Positions 1 through 11,822 of a DNA stretch of 64,000 bases are shown piece after piece. A model generated the notes under the pieces. The model was not told the origin of the DNA. It made no database searches and was given only the letters and a program-made list of their open reading frames with translations. Position numbers and translations under genes: made by a program. Origin of the DNA: Gayadomonas joobiniege G7 (GTDB taxonomy: Bacteria; Pseudomonadota; Gammaproteobacteria; Enterobacterales; Alteromonadaceae). The stretch spans positions 372,001-436,000 of the forward strand of contig NZ_AMRX01000007.1 of NCBI RefSeq assembly GCF_000300815.1, written 5' to 3'. The number at the start of each line of letters is the position of its first letter. Within the stretch, counting starts at the first letter, position 1.

Positions 1-163
1 ATACGGCTTCAACTGATTCCGGATTAACTTGCAAGACACTGCTTAAACTTACTTGTAAGTATTGGCTATCAAGCTGGCCTTTTCGAGCCACAGTTTGCAC
101 ATAATGGCACGCCTGGCAAACACCGGCCAGTGCTAACGTTTGTTCTAAAGTCACCTGCGCCAT
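1..163 (-). CDS. hflD: High frequency lysogenization protein HflD, 5' end only
   Basis: The reading frame begins with ATG at 163 and runs off the left edge, leaving about 54 N-terminal residues. They resemble the start of E. coli HflD (TLALAG-C, a VQ-A motif, then VSLSSVLQVNPES). HflD is a membrane-associated protein; in E. coli it binds phage lambda CII and lies between mnmA and purB. The start codon overlaps the mnmA stop by one base (TAATG), so translation is probably coupled. The order rluE-nudJ-mnmA-hflD is the usual gammaproteobacterial one and supports the call. Only the N-terminus is visible, so the downstream purB neighbour cannot be checked. Confidence 0.85.
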   Translation of the reverse strand, partial: MAQVTLEQTLALAGVCQACHYVQTVARKGQLDSQYLQVSLSSVLQVNPESVEAV

Positions 164-1266
164 TATTTTGCTTCCAATTGATCTATGATAGCGCCGCCAA
201 GGCAAATCTGGCCATGGTAAAAAACAGCTGACTGACCCGGTGTAACCGCTGCAACAGGTTCATCAAACACCACTTTAAAGGTATCTTCATCTAATTTTTG
301 CAAAGTACAACCAATGTCCGCTTGTCGATAACGTGTTTTCACAGTGCAAACAAAGCCATCTGCAGGCCCAACTCTATCCACCCAATGGCACTGTTTAACC
401 AACATAGCAGTTGAGAATAATCTTGGGTGGTCACTGCCTTGAGCAACAATTAAAACGTTCCGTTCAAGATCTTTATCAACCGTGTACCAAGGGGCTTCAC
501 CCGCATCTTTTAAACCGCCAATCCCTAGCCCTTTGCGCTGACCTAGGGTGTGATACATTAACCCCTGGTGTTCACCTATTACTTCGCCATCTACTGTCTC
601 TATTTTGCCAGGCTGAGCTGGTAAATATTGCTGTAAAAAGTCTTTAAACTTGCGCTCACCAATAAAACAAATACCGGTAGAGTCTTTTTTATTGGCGGTG
701 ACTAGACCTTGTTCTTCAGCAATTTTACGCACTTGTGGTTTTTCTAAACCACCAACAGGGAATAACGTTTGCGCTATATGCTGCTCAGCCAATGTATATA
801 AAAAATAACTTTGATCTTTATTGTTATCCAAGCCTCGTAACATTTGCCAATGGCCATTGGTCAATTGTCGCTGCACATAGTGGCCAGTGGCAATGTAGTC
901 AGCACCTAACGCTTCAGCGGCAAATTCTAAAAAGGCTTTAAACTTAATTTCTTTATTGCACATTATATCTGGATTTGGGGTGCGCCCAGCTTTGTATTCA
1001 GCCAGAAAATACTCAAATACATTGTCCCAGTATTCGGCCGCAAAATTAACGGTATGCAGTTCAATGCCTAACTTGTCTGCTACCGCTTGAGCATCTTTTA
1101 AATCTTCAGCAGCTGCGCAATATTCGTCAGTATCGTCTTCTTCCCAGTTTTTCATAAATAAACCTTCGACCTGATAACCCTGCTCTATTAATAAATAGGC
1201 AGATACCGAAGAGTCGACACCACCAGACATTCCTACGATGACTTTTTTATCACTATTGCTCGACAT
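163..1266 (-). CDS. mnmA: tRNA-specific 2-thiouridylase MnmA
   Basis: MnmA installs the 2-thio group on U34 of tRNA-Lys, -Glu and -Gln, using sulfur relayed through the TusABCDE proteins. The 367-residue protein is full length. It has the PP-loop ATP-pyrophosphatase motif SGGVDSS at residues 14-20, the first catalytic cysteine in PNPDIMCN (C103) and the second in DSTGICF (C200), matching the paired cysteines of E. coli MnmA. The C-terminal beta-barrel region follows. tusDCBE, its sulfur donors, are also in this window at 25.3-26.7 kb. The gene follows nudJ after 54 bases and overlaps hflD by one base. Confidence 0.97.
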   Translation of the reverse strand: MSSNSDKKVIVGMSGGVDSSVSAYLLIEQGYQVEGLFMKNWEEDDTDEYCAAAEDLKDAQAVADKLGIELHTVNFAAEYWDNVFEYFLAEYKAGRTPNPDIMCNKEIKFKAFLEFAAEALGADYIATGHYVQRQLTNGHWQMLRGLDNNKDQSYFLYTLAEQHIAQTLFPVGGLEKPQVRKIAEEQGLVTANKKDSTGICFIGERKFKDFLQQYLPAQPGKIETVDGEVIGEHQGLMYHTLGQRKGLGIGGLKDAGEAPWYTVDKDLERNVLIVAQGSDHPRLFSTAMLVKQCHWVDRVGPADGFVCTVKTRYRQADIGCTLQKLDEDTFKVVFDEPVAAVTPGQSAVFYHGQICLGGAIIDQLEAK

Positions 1267-1320
1267 TGATTTGCTTCTCGCTGCTAAAAAGGGGCGCTAT
1301 ATTAACATTCATTCGCCCAG

Positions 1321-1770
1321 CTATAAATAACTCTGTACTGCATCTAATGGATAAGATTTACCCGCCAAATACTCTTTAATGCAATGTTGAACCATAAAGC
1401 TGCGCATTTGACTGGTTTTTTGCTCGATTTCTGCCCAAGTCATCCATCTGGCGGCAATAATATCACTGTCTTGTGGAAAAGTTTCAGGAAAGTCTTGCTC
1501 CCCTAACTCTATGGCATAACAAAAACGCAAATACTGAATGTTTTTTTCTTTGATTTCGCTATGGTAAATGCCGACCAACTTTTGTGGTTCTAAGCTTAGG
1601 CCGGTTTCTTCATATAACTCACGTTTTGCTGCATCAATCAAGGTTTCATCTGCTTCCAGGTGGCCTGCAGGCTGATTAAAAACCCGTTGTCCATCATCGA
1701 TTTCTTCAACAATTAAAAACTTATCCTGACAGCGCACAATACAGGCAACCGTAGTGTTGGGTTTAAACAT
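1321..1770 (-). CDS. nudJ: Phosphatase NudJ (Nudix hydrolase)
   Basis: A Nudix hydrolase; E. coli NudJ acts on thiamine pyrophosphate precursors and nucleoside di/triphosphates. The Nudix box G-x5-E-x7-REL-x-EE-x-GL is complete at about residues 38-60 (GHLEADE...RELYEETGL). I place the start at the ATG at 1770, giving MFKPN as in E. coli NudJ, because the AGGAG Shine-Dalgarno sequence lies six bases upstream of it. An in-frame ATG at 1776 directly abuts that SD and is unlikely to be used. The gene begins two bases after the rluE stop and belongs to the rluE-nudJ-mnmA-hflD operon. Confidence 0.93.
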   Translation of the reverse strand: MFKPNTTVACIVRCQDKFLIVEEIDDGQRVFNQPAGHLEADETLIDAAKRELYEETGLSLEPQKLVGIYHSEIKEKNIQYLRFCYAIELGEQDFPETFPQDSDIIAARWMTWAEIEQKTSQMRSFMVQHCIKEYLAGKSYPLDAVQSYL

Positions 1771-1772
1771 TA

Positions 1773-2429
1773 TCATCTCCTCTTTTTATTCACGCCGGCT
1801 AACACTTGTTTAACGTCAGCCCAAGGCACTTCGCGCCATTCTCCGGGCGCTAGTTCAGAAAGCTCAAAACCGGCTTGCTGAACTCGAATTAATCTAAGGG
1901 TTGGCAGCCCGACAGCTGCGGTCATTCGTCTTACTTGGCGGTTTTTCCCCTCCGTTATGCGAATTTCTAACCAGCTATCTGGCACAGTTTTGCGCGCTCT
2001 CACCGGTGGATTGCGCGGCCAAAGATCAGGCTCAGCTAGCGTTTTAACCTTAGCCGGTTTTGTCATTCCATCTTTTAGTTCAATTCCTTGTCGCAAAGCA
2101 ACTAATTGTTGTTGTGATGGCTGCCCTTCCACTTGCACCCAATACACTTTTTCTTGTTTCGTTTTGGGGCTGCTTAAAAAATGCTGTAACTGACCGCTAT
2201 CAGTGAGCATTAAGAGGCCTTCAGAATCTTTATCTAACCGCCCCGCTGGATAGATATTAGGTATTTTTAGATAGTCTTTCAGCGTGGCACGGTTTTGATC
2301 ATCGGTAAACTGAGTTAAAACGTCATAAGGTTTGTTAAACAAAAATAGTCTAGGTTGCGCAGGTTCAGCCCGTTTAACCCGAGTTGTTTTAGCTCTATTG
2401 GCCCCTGAAAATGGCTTACGAGGTTTCAT
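1773..2429 (-). CDS. rluE: 23S rRNA pseudouridine(2457) synthase RluE
   Basis: A 218-residue RsuA/RluB/E/F-type pseudouridine synthase that modifies helix 89 of 23S rRNA. The catalytic aspartate lies in the family motif GRLDKDSEGLLMLT (D66), and the C-terminal ITEGKNRQVRRM motif is present. There is no N-terminal S4 domain; a basic tail of about 25 residues precedes the catalytic domain, as expected for RluE. First gene of the rluE-nudJ-mnmA-hflD operon. It is divergent from the isocitrate dehydrogenase gene, the same arrangement in which E. coli rluE faces icd. Confidence 0.93.
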   Translation of the reverse strand: MKPRKPFSGANRAKTTRVKRAEPAQPRLFLFNKPYDVLTQFTDDQNRATLKDYLKIPNIYPAGRLDKDSEGLLMLTDSGQLQHFLSSPKTKQEKVYWVQVEGQPSQQQLVALRQGIELKDGMTKPAKVKTLAEPDLWPRNPPVRARKTVPDSWLEIRITEGKNRQVRRMTAAVGLPTLRLIRVQQAGFELSELAPGEWREVPWADVKQVLAGVNKKRR

Positions 2430-2568
2430 TTATTTCCAATATTTGTTTTGCATATATAGATATCTGCGCCATATTTTATGCGGCTTGCAGATTAATTTTA
2501 GTGTTCGTAATAAATTCACCCAGTCGGTGCACTAAAATTAGCCTTGTAGTAATCATCAGGATTGCTAG

Positions 2569-4896
<2,328 letters not shown>

Positions 4897-4927
4897 ATTT
4901 TTATAACCTTTAACGATAAACAAAAAA

Positions 4928-4957
4928 AGGATGAAGTGAAAACTTCATCCTTTTTTA
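4928..4957 (+). terminator. Rho-independent terminator after icd
   Basis: A perfect 10-bp stem, AGGATGAAGT / ACTTCATCCT, closes a GAAA tetraloop at 4938-4941 and is followed by a T-run on the plus strand and preceded by an A-run. It lies 31 bases after the icd stop. The flanking A/T runs could let it work in both directions, including for the minus-strand operon that ends at 5050. Confidence 0.9.
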
Positions 4958-5049
4958 TTTGTAGTTATACAACGACTTACAAGCCATTTAAGTGGCTAAG
5001 TGAACTGATATTGACCTTTTTACCCTATTCAAAATAACCTGTTTGATGG

Positions 5050-5463
5050 CTAGCGAACAACTTCTATCTTAACTTGGATGACCCCTAAATCGATATCTGC
5101 AATGGCTGCAAAAGCCGAACGGGTTAAATCAATAATACGCCCTTTGATAAAGGGCCCTCTATCATTCACTTTGACTAAAATGCTTTTCCCGTTTTTTACA
5201 TTGGTCACTTTCAATTTAGTACCAAAGGGTAAATTTGGATGTGCGGCTGTATGAGCAAACTGATTTAAAGGTTCACCACTGGCCGTGGTTTGAAACTGAT
5301 ATTTCATGGCATAATACGAAGCTTTGCCATGCTCTACCCGACCTACATTCGCTTCTTGGGACTGCGGTGGTACACTGACACAAGCGCTTAGCAATACAAC
5401 CACAGCCAGTCCTTTCAGCATTAATGTTGAATATCGGTTGACCGTATTCATACCTTGCGTCAT
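5050..5463 (-). CDS. RlpA-like double-psi beta-barrel lipoprotein, short form
   Basis: 137 residues. A lipoprotein signal peptide ends in the lipobox LLSAC (acylated Cys about residue 28), followed by an RlpA-type double-psi beta-barrel with GKASYYAMK, TASGEPLN, A-HPNLPFGTKLKVTN, VKVNDRGPF and GRIIDLTRSAFAAI. RlpA proteins are septal lytic transglycosylases or peptidoglycan-binding lipoproteins. This one ends right after the barrel and lacks the C-terminal SPOR domain of canonical RlpA, so septal targeting through denuded glycan is not expected. It overlaps the DUF1244 gene by 4 bp and is the last gene of the kdsB-lpxK-msbA run, suggesting an envelope role. Enzymatic activity is not shown. 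Confidence 0.85.
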   Translation of the reverse strand: MTQGMNTVNRYSTLMLKGLAVVVLLSACVSVPPQSQEANVGRVEHGKASYYAMKYQFQTTASGEPLNQFAHTAAHPNLPFGTKLKVTNVKNGKSILVKVNDRGPFIKGRIIDLTRSAFAAIADIDLGVIQVKIEVVR

Positions 5464-5762
5464 TGAGCAGCTTTTTTAGCGGCAGCTTTTTGATTGAAGA
5501 TAGCCATTTGTGCTTCAGTTGCAGGCTTTTGATGGTTCGCTTTCCACTCGCTATATGGCATTTTATAAACGATCTCACGGGCCCCCTCATAATCAATGTC
5601 TTCGCCGCGTGCTTGTGCTTCGCTAACATACCATTTAGCTAAACAGTTGCGACAAAAGTCAGCTAAGTTCATTAATTCGATGTTTTGAACCTCTTTGTGA
5701 TTGTCTAGGTGATCTAATAAACGGCGAAATACAGCTGCTTCAATCTCTGTTTTGTCTGTCAT
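5460..5762 (-). CDS. DUF1244 family protein
   Basis: A 100-residue cytosolic protein matching the DUF1244 family: conserved [14 protein letters not shown] (two Cys two residues apart, about residues 38-41), then a [14 protein letters not shown] block and a lysine/alanine-rich tail. Function unknown; the paired cysteines could bind metal or be redox active, but that is inference. It starts 4 bp inside the end of kdsB and its own end overlaps the RlpA-like gene by 4 bp, so it is translationally coupled on both sides. Confidence 0.88.
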   Translation of the reverse strand: MTDKTEIEAAVFRRLLDHLDNHKEVQNIELMNLADFCRNCLAKWYVSEAQARGEDIDYEGAREIVYKMPYSEWKANHQKPATEAQMAIFNQKAAAKKAAQ

Positions 5763-6550
5763 GATTTAGGCTCCGACGGCTTTTTTTTCTTTTTTGCTTT
5801 TAAATATTCGAGTGCATTTTGCATATCTTCTGGCGTATCTATACCAGCCTGAGGGGTTTCTAATGCAATACCCACATGAATTTTTTCTCCATGCCATAAC
5901 ACCCTGAGTTGTTCTAATTTTTCAATTTCTTCTAGCGGGCTTTTTTCCCAATTTAGATACTGTTTAACAAACTTTGAACGATAGGCATAAATTCCTATAT
6001 GCCTTAAATATAAACCTGTAGCCATATTTTCATGCTGGTTTTGCGCAAAATTATCTCTATCATAAGGTATTGCCGCACGACTGAAATACAGTGCATACCC
6101 GTGTTTGTCGGTTAAAACTTTAACTGCATTTGGGTTAAAAATTTCTGCCTGTTCAGTCACAGGCACAGCCAAGGTCGCCATGTCCGCTTCTGTGTATAAC
6201 GACATGTTGGCCGCAACTTGATCGATAATCGTTGTAGGAATAAAAGGCTCATCGCCTTGAACATTGACGAGTATCTCATCATCTTTTAAACCACAGAGCT
6301 GAATGACCTCGGCGATCCGCGAAGTACCTGAGTCGTGCTCAGGTGAGGTCATAACAACATCTGCACCAAAAGACTCAGCTGCCGTTTGAATACGCTCATC
6401 GTCAGTCGCAATAATGACACGTTTAGCTTTGCTTTTTTTACATTGTTTATACACACGTTGTAGCATGGTTTTACCGCCCAAATCGGCCAGGGGTTTACCG
6501 GGGAAACGGCTCGATGCATATCGGGCTGGGATCACTATGCTAAAACTCAT
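5759..6550 (-). CDS. kdsB: 3-deoxy-manno-octulosonate cytidylyltransferase KdsB
   Basis: Activates Kdo as CMP-Kdo for lipopolysaccharide inner-core synthesis in the cytosol. The family N-terminus [15 protein letters not shown] (nucleotide binding) is at residues 6-20, with [21 protein letters not shown] and NVQGDEPFI further on, and the GIYAYR and [12 protein letters not shown] motifs in the C-terminal half. At 263 residues it is slightly longer than the usual 245-255 because of a lysine-rich tail ([13 protein letters not shown]). It overlaps ycaR and the DUF1244 gene by 4 bp each. Confidence 0.97.
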   Translation of the reverse strand: MSFSIVIPARYASSRFPGKPLADLGGKTMLQRVYKQCKKSKAKRVIIATDDERIQTAAESFGADVVMTSPEHDSGTSRIAEVIQLCGLKDDEILVNVQGDEPFIPTTIIDQVAANMSLYTEADMATLAVPVTEQAEIFNPNAVKVLTDKHGYALYFSRAAIPYDRDNFAQNQHENMATGLYLRHIGIYAYRSKFVKQYLNWEKSPLEEIEKLEQLRVLWHGEKIHVGIALETPQAGIDTPEDMQNALEYLKAKKKKKPSEPKS

Positions 6551-6735
6551 GACTCAACCTCTTCTAAAGTCAACTTACGGGCTTCTGGTTCTAATAACAC
6601 AGGAATATGGTTACGAATAGGATACGCTAAACGATCAGCGCGGCACCATAGTTCTTGCTGTTCATTTTGATAGACCAGCGGGCTTTTACAAATAGGACAA
6701 GCTATTATTTCAAGCAATTTTTTATCAAATGCCAT
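6547..6735 (-). CDS. ycaR: Trm112/UPF0434 family small protein (YcaR-like)
   Basis: 62 residues with the UPF0434/Trm112 pattern: [14 protein letters not shown] at the N-terminus (CxxC), then [20 protein letters not shown]. Family members are small zinc-ribbon-like proteins. In E. coli ycaR sits between lpxK and kdsB exactly as here. Its role is not established; the constant position suggests a link to lipid A/Kdo synthesis. The start lies 11 bp inside the lpxK end and the stop overlaps kdsB by 4 bp. Confidence 0.92.
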   Translation of the reverse strand: MAFDKKLLEIIACPICKSPLVYQNEQQELWCRADRLAYPIRNHIPVLLEPEARKLTLEEVES

Positions 6736-7720
6736 ATTGGTTCCGAATAGTTTGGATTTTAGTCTCTAATTTTGCAATAAATGCAGCATCTGGTTCAATG
6801 TTGATTGGCAAGTACCACCAGTTTGCTTGCGCGAAAGGGGTACACTTAACCGCATCTTTTTCGGTCATGATTATCTGCTGATCCGAAAACTCACTAAAAT
6901 CAGTTGCTTTAAAGTTATGATGGTCAACAAAGGTGTGACTTTCAAGTACTTGGATATTTTCTTTTTTTAGCGTGGTGAAAAATCTCTGAGGATTGCCAAT
7001 ACCACAAATGGCGATGCAGGCTTGGCTGGTGTCAAACTTTACATTTCGATCAGCTCGTAAATTTTTCGGTGGCCCTGCTTTAATGGCAAAACTATCGTTA
7101 GTATAAACAGAGGCTTGCGACTGCCCATTTTGAATCACTAAATCAGCCGTCTTTAACCGCCAGGCGCCTTCACGTAGCGGGCCAACTGGCAATAAACAAG
7201 CATTGCCAAGTTGTCGCTGTCCGTCAATAAGCACTATCTCTAAATCTCGAGACAAACGATAATGTTGCAAACCATCATCACTGATTAAAATGTCACAACC
7301 ACAAGTATGAATTAACGTCTGAGCGCTTTTTATTCGATCAGGACCAACACACACGGGTGCTTGACTGCGATCAGCAATTAAACGCGTTTCATCACCCACT
7401 TTCGCCGCGCTATCGGACGATTTAATTAGATAGCTGCCATTTTTAATCTGGCTGCCATAACCGCGCGAAATCACCCCTGGATTGAGTCCTTGCGCTCGTA
7501 AATAATCAATTAACCATACAACAAACGGCGTTTTTCCAGTACCACCAACACTAATGTTGCCAACAATGATCACGGGGCGGCCCACCGGCTCAGACTTAAA
7601 GATCCCCCAGCGATAACACCCCCGACGAACTGCGCTAACCAAATAAAATATCAGTGCTAGCGGTGCGAATAAATAACTCCCTTTATGTTCGCCATACCAA
7701 CCTCGTTCTAACCAGTTCAT
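6725..7720 (-). CDS. lpxK: Tetraacyldisaccharide 4'-kinase LpxK
   Basis: Phosphorylates the 4' position of the tetraacyldisaccharide to give lipid IVA at the inner membrane. 331 residues, full length. A membrane-associating hydrophobic N-terminus ([17 protein letters not shown]) is followed by the P-loop [13 protein letters not shown] at about residues 54-66, then ISRGYGS, VGDE and DDGLQHYRL. The TEKDAVKC motif lies near the C-terminus. It overlaps msbA by 4 bp upstream and ycaR by 11 bp downstream. Confidence 0.97.
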   Translation of the reverse strand: MNWLERGWYGEHKGSYLFAPLALIFYLVSAVRRGCYRWGIFKSEPVGRPVIIVGNISVGGTGKTPFVVWLIDYLRAQGLNPGVISRGYGSQIKNGSYLIKSSDSAAKVGDETRLIADRSQAPVCVGPDRIKSAQTLIHTCGCDILISDDGLQHYRLSRDLEIVLIDGQRQLGNACLLPVGPLREGAWRLKTADLVIQNGQSQASVYTNDSFAIKAGPPKNLRADRNVKFDTSQACIAICGIGNPQRFFTTLKKENIQVLESHTFVDHHNFKATDFSEFSDQQIIMTEKDAVKCTPFAQANWWYLPINIEPDAAFIAKLETKIQTIRNQYGI

Positions 7721-9474
7721 GAAGCGCCTGAAAATTGCATCTGATATATCTGATGATATGCACCCTGTCGATTTAATAAATCAGTATGACTGCCACTCTC
7801 AACTACCTCTCCATCGTTCATCACTACAATACAATCAGCATTTTCTATCGTTGACAGCCGGTGCGCTATCACTATCACGGTGCGATTAATGCTGAGTTTT
7901 TCGATCGCTTGCTGGATGCGTCGCTCAGATTCTGTGTCCAGTGCGGATGTAGCTTCATCTAAGATTAAAATTGGCGCGTCACGTAAGATGGCACGTGCGA
8001 TAGTTACTCTTTGTCGCTGCCCCCCACTTAGGTTCATGCCGTTTTCACCAATGACTGTATCTAAACCTTGCGGCAGATTAGCGGTAAAATCCGTCACATA
8101 AGCAGCTTCGGCAGCCGCTTCAATTTGCTCACGCGTGACTTGTTTTTCTAACCCGTAAGCAATGTTGTTGGCAACGCTATCGTTAAACAGAATTACATGC
8201 TGCGAAACCATCGCAAATTGATTTCGCAACGACTGAAGTTGATAATCTTTAATCTCGATATCATCAATGCGTATATGGCCAGAATCGTATTCATAAAAAC
8301 GTGTAAGCAAACTGGTAATGGTTGATTTACCACTGCCTGATTTTCCAACTAATGCAATTGTTTGCCCCGCAGGGATGGTCAAATTAACGGCTTTTAATGC
8401 CGCTTCATCCTTGCCACCATAACTAAAAGTGACATCTTTCAGTTCTATATGTCCCTTTACTCTTTGTACTTGAATCCTGCCATGATCTTTTTCTCTGTCT
8501 TGATCCAACAACTCAAATACACTGGTGCAAGCTGCGATACCACGCTGAAAATCAGCGTTTATGGTGGTGAGTTGTTTAAGTGGTCGCAATAAAGTCATCA
8601 TACAGGTAAGTACAGTCGTAAAGGTTCCTGTCGTTAAACTATTTAAAAATTCTGGATTACTGGCGATTATCAATACAGATGCAAGTGCCAGGGAAGCAAT
8701 AATTTGAATGGCAGAAACACTAATAGCTCTGGTGCTCACTAACTTCATTTGTTGTTGGCGCGTTTGTTTATTGATCTCAGCAAATTTATCAGCTTCTTTT
8801 TTTTGCGCACCACTCATCACAACAACTTTATGGCCATTTAACATTTGCTCTGAAACTGAGGTGACGTTACCCATCGCTTGTTGTATTCGACGGCTAACCA
8901 TGCGAAAACGTCGGCTGACATGGCTGACAATCAGCCCAACTAAAGGCCCGATTAACATAAAAATCAGGGATAACTGCCAACTTAAATAAAACATTACAAC
9001 CAACAAACCAATAACAAAAGCCCCTTCCCTAACTAGTGTCATTAACGCTTTACTGGACGCTTGCTGGACCTGCTCTGTATCATAAGTGATTTTTGCCAGA
9101 AGTTCGCCGGTCGCATTTTGATCATGAAAGGTAACGGGCACTTTCATTAAATGATCAAAAATCTGCTGACGTAATTCAGCAACAATATGATTACCAACCC
9201 AACTTAAACTATAGGTCGCCAAAAAGTTTGCGATACCTCGTGCTAAAAAAACAAACGGTATTGCAACGCCCATGGTAAACAACAGCTGATAATTTTTTCC
9301 GGTCAGACCTTCATCGATAAACGTTTGGATTTGTGAGAAGAAAAATGCATCGATTGAAGAATATATCAACATGCCAACAACCGCCATGATAAATCCGACG
9401 CGATAATTTTTGACATACGATAATAAACGTCTGAAGGTTTTTTGCGTTTGCTGTGTTTGTTGTGTTTGATTCAT
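7717..9474 (-). CDS. msbA: Lipid A export ATP-binding/permease protein MsbA
   Basis: Homodimeric ABC half-transporter that flips lipid A-core across the inner membrane. 585 residues: an N-terminal six-helix transmembrane domain (about residues 25-320) and a C-terminal ATPase with Walker A GKSGSGKST, signature LSGGQRQRVTIARA, Walker B ILILDEATSALD and the switch histidine in VIAHRLST. The Gln/Thr repeat at the extreme N-terminus (QTQQTQQTQ) is unusual but probably harmless. It sits between comEC (30-base gap) and lpxK (4-bp overlap), the classical comEC-msbA-lpxK order. Confidence 0.97.
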   Translation of the reverse strand: MNQTQQTQQTQKTFRRLLSYVKNYRVGFIMAVVGMLIYSSIDAFFFSQIQTFIDEGLTGKNYQLLFTMGVAIPFVFLARGIANFLATYSLSWVGNHIVAELRQQIFDHLMKVPVTFHDQNATGELLAKITYDTEQVQQASSKALMTLVREGAFVIGLLVVMFYLSWQLSLIFMLIGPLVGLIVSHVSRRFRMVSRRIQQAMGNVTSVSEQMLNGHKVVVMSGAQKKEADKFAEINKQTRQQQMKLVSTRAISVSAIQIIASLALASVLIIASNPEFLNSLTTGTFTTVLTCMMTLLRPLKQLTTINADFQRGIAACTSVFELLDQDREKDHGRIQVQRVKGHIELKDVTFSYGGKDEAALKAVNLTIPAGQTIALVGKSGSGKSTITSLLTRFYEYDSGHIRIDDIEIKDYQLQSLRNQFAMVSQHVILFNDSVANNIAYGLEKQVTREQIEAAAEAAYVTDFTANLPQGLDTVIGENGMNLSGGQRQRVTIARAILRDAPILILDEATSALDTESERRIQQAIEKLSINRTVIVIAHRLSTIENADCIVVMNDGEVVESGSHTDLLNRQGAYHQIYQMQFSGAS

Positions 9475-9504
9475 AAAACAGTTTTTTCGAAAATTTGCGC
9501 TATT

Positions 9505-11787
9505 CTATAACCTCTGCTGCGAAAGATCACCTTTAATACGGTTTCTGAACCAAGGCCGAAGTGCCTGCTCGAACTCTGACCTGATCTGCATTTTTTCTTG
9601 TTTAACAAAGCGTACATTTATCTGCCCATGCCAAGCCGTGTTATAAACTTGATACCCTGCTTGCTGATACCTCAATATTACGTCAGTATCGGGGTGATTA
9701 AAGCGGTTAAATATACCACTGCTGACCACCGCAACCTGAGCATTTACCTTGTTAATAAATTCAATACTAGACGAAGTGCGGCTGCCATGGTGCGGTACGA
9801 TTAAAATTTCTGCATCTAATTGCTGAGCCACTTGGTCAAGTAATTGCTGCTCGGCAGCACGTTCAATATCCCCAGTTAATAATACACTATGGCCAGCACC
9901 ACTTACTTTAACCACGCAGGAAGCATCATTTTTATTGGTTTTAGTGTGGGGCTGAACCCGCCAACTTTGCCAATTTAAGTTTAGCCAATTTAAAGCATTA
10001 AGCTGCAGGCAAGCGTTGTTTTGCAAAATCGGAACGTTGCGATAATATTTATTAATATATGCCACACCCCCTGCATGATCTTTATCTGGATGGCTAATTA
10101 TCACCCCTTTTAAGGATAAATTACGCCGTAATAAAACCGGTTCAACCGCGGCTTCAAATAAATTAAAGCCTGAAGAAAAGGCATCTCCCGTATCATAAAC
10201 CACAGCTTGATCTTGTTTTGAAATCATTACGGCTAATCCCTGCCCAACATCAATCACGTCTAGTTGCCAGTCGGGTTCAGACGGCAACATGAAAACCAGA
10301 CTGTTTAACGTCACCAAAACAATTTTTAAGTACAGCCTAACCGGCAATAATAATGCAATACCAATCGCCAAAACCAGCAAACAAGATAACCAACCCGAGT
10401 CAGATATGGGCCAGTATGCCCATTCAGGTTCAGATAAATAGGATAAAAACTGCAGTAATCCGGAAAGACCTAAATCAAGTATATAAAAGCCATCTTTAGC
10501 AACTTCTAGCTGCCAAAAAAGCGCCAGGCAACTCACTATCAAATCGGGTAACAAAATAAAAGAAACTAAAGGTATTGCGACTATGTTGGCAAACCAGCCA
10601 AATACGGCGACATGCTGAAACAAAATAGCCTGCATTGGCATTAATAAAAGCAGTAAAAAACTCTGTAATAACAGAAATGTTATCCAAGGTCGTTTCGGTT
10701 TGAACAAACCAGAATGATTTAACAACCAAATACTCAATATCACAGCCGCCGCTGCACCAAAAGATAACCAAAAGCTAATACTCAGAGGACTGAGAGGAAA
10801 TAAAATTAAAATGACGCCAGTCGCCAGTAAAAATCGAACCGACCAAGGTAATCGCCATTGCATAAAAGACAGGCAACAGAAGATAGTGATAAAAGTTGCT
10901 GCTCTCATTGCTGACAACGAAAACCCAGTCAGCGAAGTAAACCCCCAAGTTATCATCAACGCAAATGCTAAAGCTAGACCCTTTGCCCAATAAATAGGTA
11001 AAAAAAGGAGTCGTAGAATCAGCATCAGGCATATACCACTACCGATAAACACCAAACCTATATGCAATCCAGAAATCGCCAACAAATGAGCTGTCCCTGT
11101 GCGCTCTAACTTACTCCAAGTTGATGAGTCAATGTGCCCTCTGTAGCCCATGCTTAATGCCAACATAAGAGGTTTAGTCTGATATGGTTCAAGTGCCTGA
11201 CTCAATTGCGAAAATATCTCGGCACGCCAACTAACTTCTGGGTTCAATAAAATTCCGGTTTTAACATAACCGGTTGCTTGAATGCCTTCGCTATATAGCC
11301 ATTTTTGATAATCAAAACCAGCTTCATTCGCTAAACCATTTACGGGTTTTAATTTTACGATAAATCGATACGTCTGGCCGTCAGCCACTTGCTGTTTATT
11401 TTGATACCAGCTAAGTCTTATTCTTTTAAGCTTAACTAAACGATCTGCACTACAGGATTGTTTAAGATCTTGCTGGTATGAGGCACAATTCAAGGTGAAA
11501 TTAAATCGTTGTAAAACCTCTGTTTGCTGAGGTATTTGCGCAACCTGACCTTCAATCAACAAAGTTTGCGGATTGCTAACCGTGGCTGGAGGCAGCAACC
11601 CCATTGAATGAACTGTAATACTAACGATGCAAAAGCCAGATATCAGGGATGCAATCCAATAATATCTAAGTATAATTGCGCCAGCAAAGAGCAGACTTGT
11701 CACTATTATTTCATTCAATGTGAGTATAATAGGCGCATAGTTTGCCATTATATTCGCACCAATAAACGCAATTAAGATGGCGTGCAT
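9505..11787 (-). CDS. comEC: DNA internalization competence protein ComEC/Rec2
   Basis: Polytopic inner-membrane channel that imports single-stranded DNA during natural transformation. At 760 residues it shows the three usual parts: an N-terminal DUF4131 region, a central Competence domain with many membrane segments (motif HLLAISGLHIGL about residues 230-245) and a C-terminal metallo-beta-lactamase-like domain with VIDVGQGLAV, YDTGD, SHPDKDHAGG and VPHHGSRTSS. All metal-ligand motifs appear intact and the frame is open throughout, so the gene looks functional. A comEA-type gene is present at 43.2-43.5 kb, consistent with DNA-uptake ability. It begins opposite the DUF2062 gene. Confidence 0.95.
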   Translation of the reverse strand: MHAILIAFIGANIMANYAPIILTLNEIIVTSLLFAGAIILRYYWIASLISGFCIVSITVHSMGLLPPATVSNPQTLLIEGQVAQIPQQTEVLQRFNFTLNCASYQQDLKQSCSADRLVKLKRIRLSWYQNKQQVADGQTYRFIVKLKPVNGLANEAGFDYQKWLYSEGIQATGYVKTGILLNPEVSWRAEIFSQLSQALEPYQTKPLMLALSMGYRGHIDSSTWSKLERTGTAHLLAISGLHIGLVFIGSGICLMLILRLLFLPIYWAKGLALAFALMITWGFTSLTGFSLSAMRAATFITIFCCLSFMQWRLPWSVRFLLATGVILILFPLSPLSISFWLSFGAAAAVILSIWLLNHSGLFKPKRPWITFLLLQSFLLLLLMPMQAILFQHVAVFGWFANIVAIPLVSFILLPDLIVSCLALFWQLEVAKDGFYILDLGLSGLLQFLSYLSEPEWAYWPISDSGWLSCLLVLAIGIALLLPVRLYLKIVLVTLNSLVFMLPSEPDWQLDVIDVGQGLAVMISKQDQAVVYDTGDAFSSGFNLFEAAVEPVLLRRNLSLKGVIISHPDKDHAGGVAYINKYYRNVPILQNNACLQLNALNWLNLNWQSWRVQPHTKTNKNDASCVVKVSGAGHSVLLTGDIERAAEQQLLDQVAQQLDAEILIVPHHGSRTSSSIEFINKVNAQVAVVSSGIFNRFNHPDTDVILRYQQAGYQVYNTAWHGQINVRFVKQEKMQIRSEFEQALRPWFRNRIKGDLSQQRL

Positions 11788-11822
11788 GGCGATTAACCTT
11801 TAACTTTTGATACCGTTTAAAT

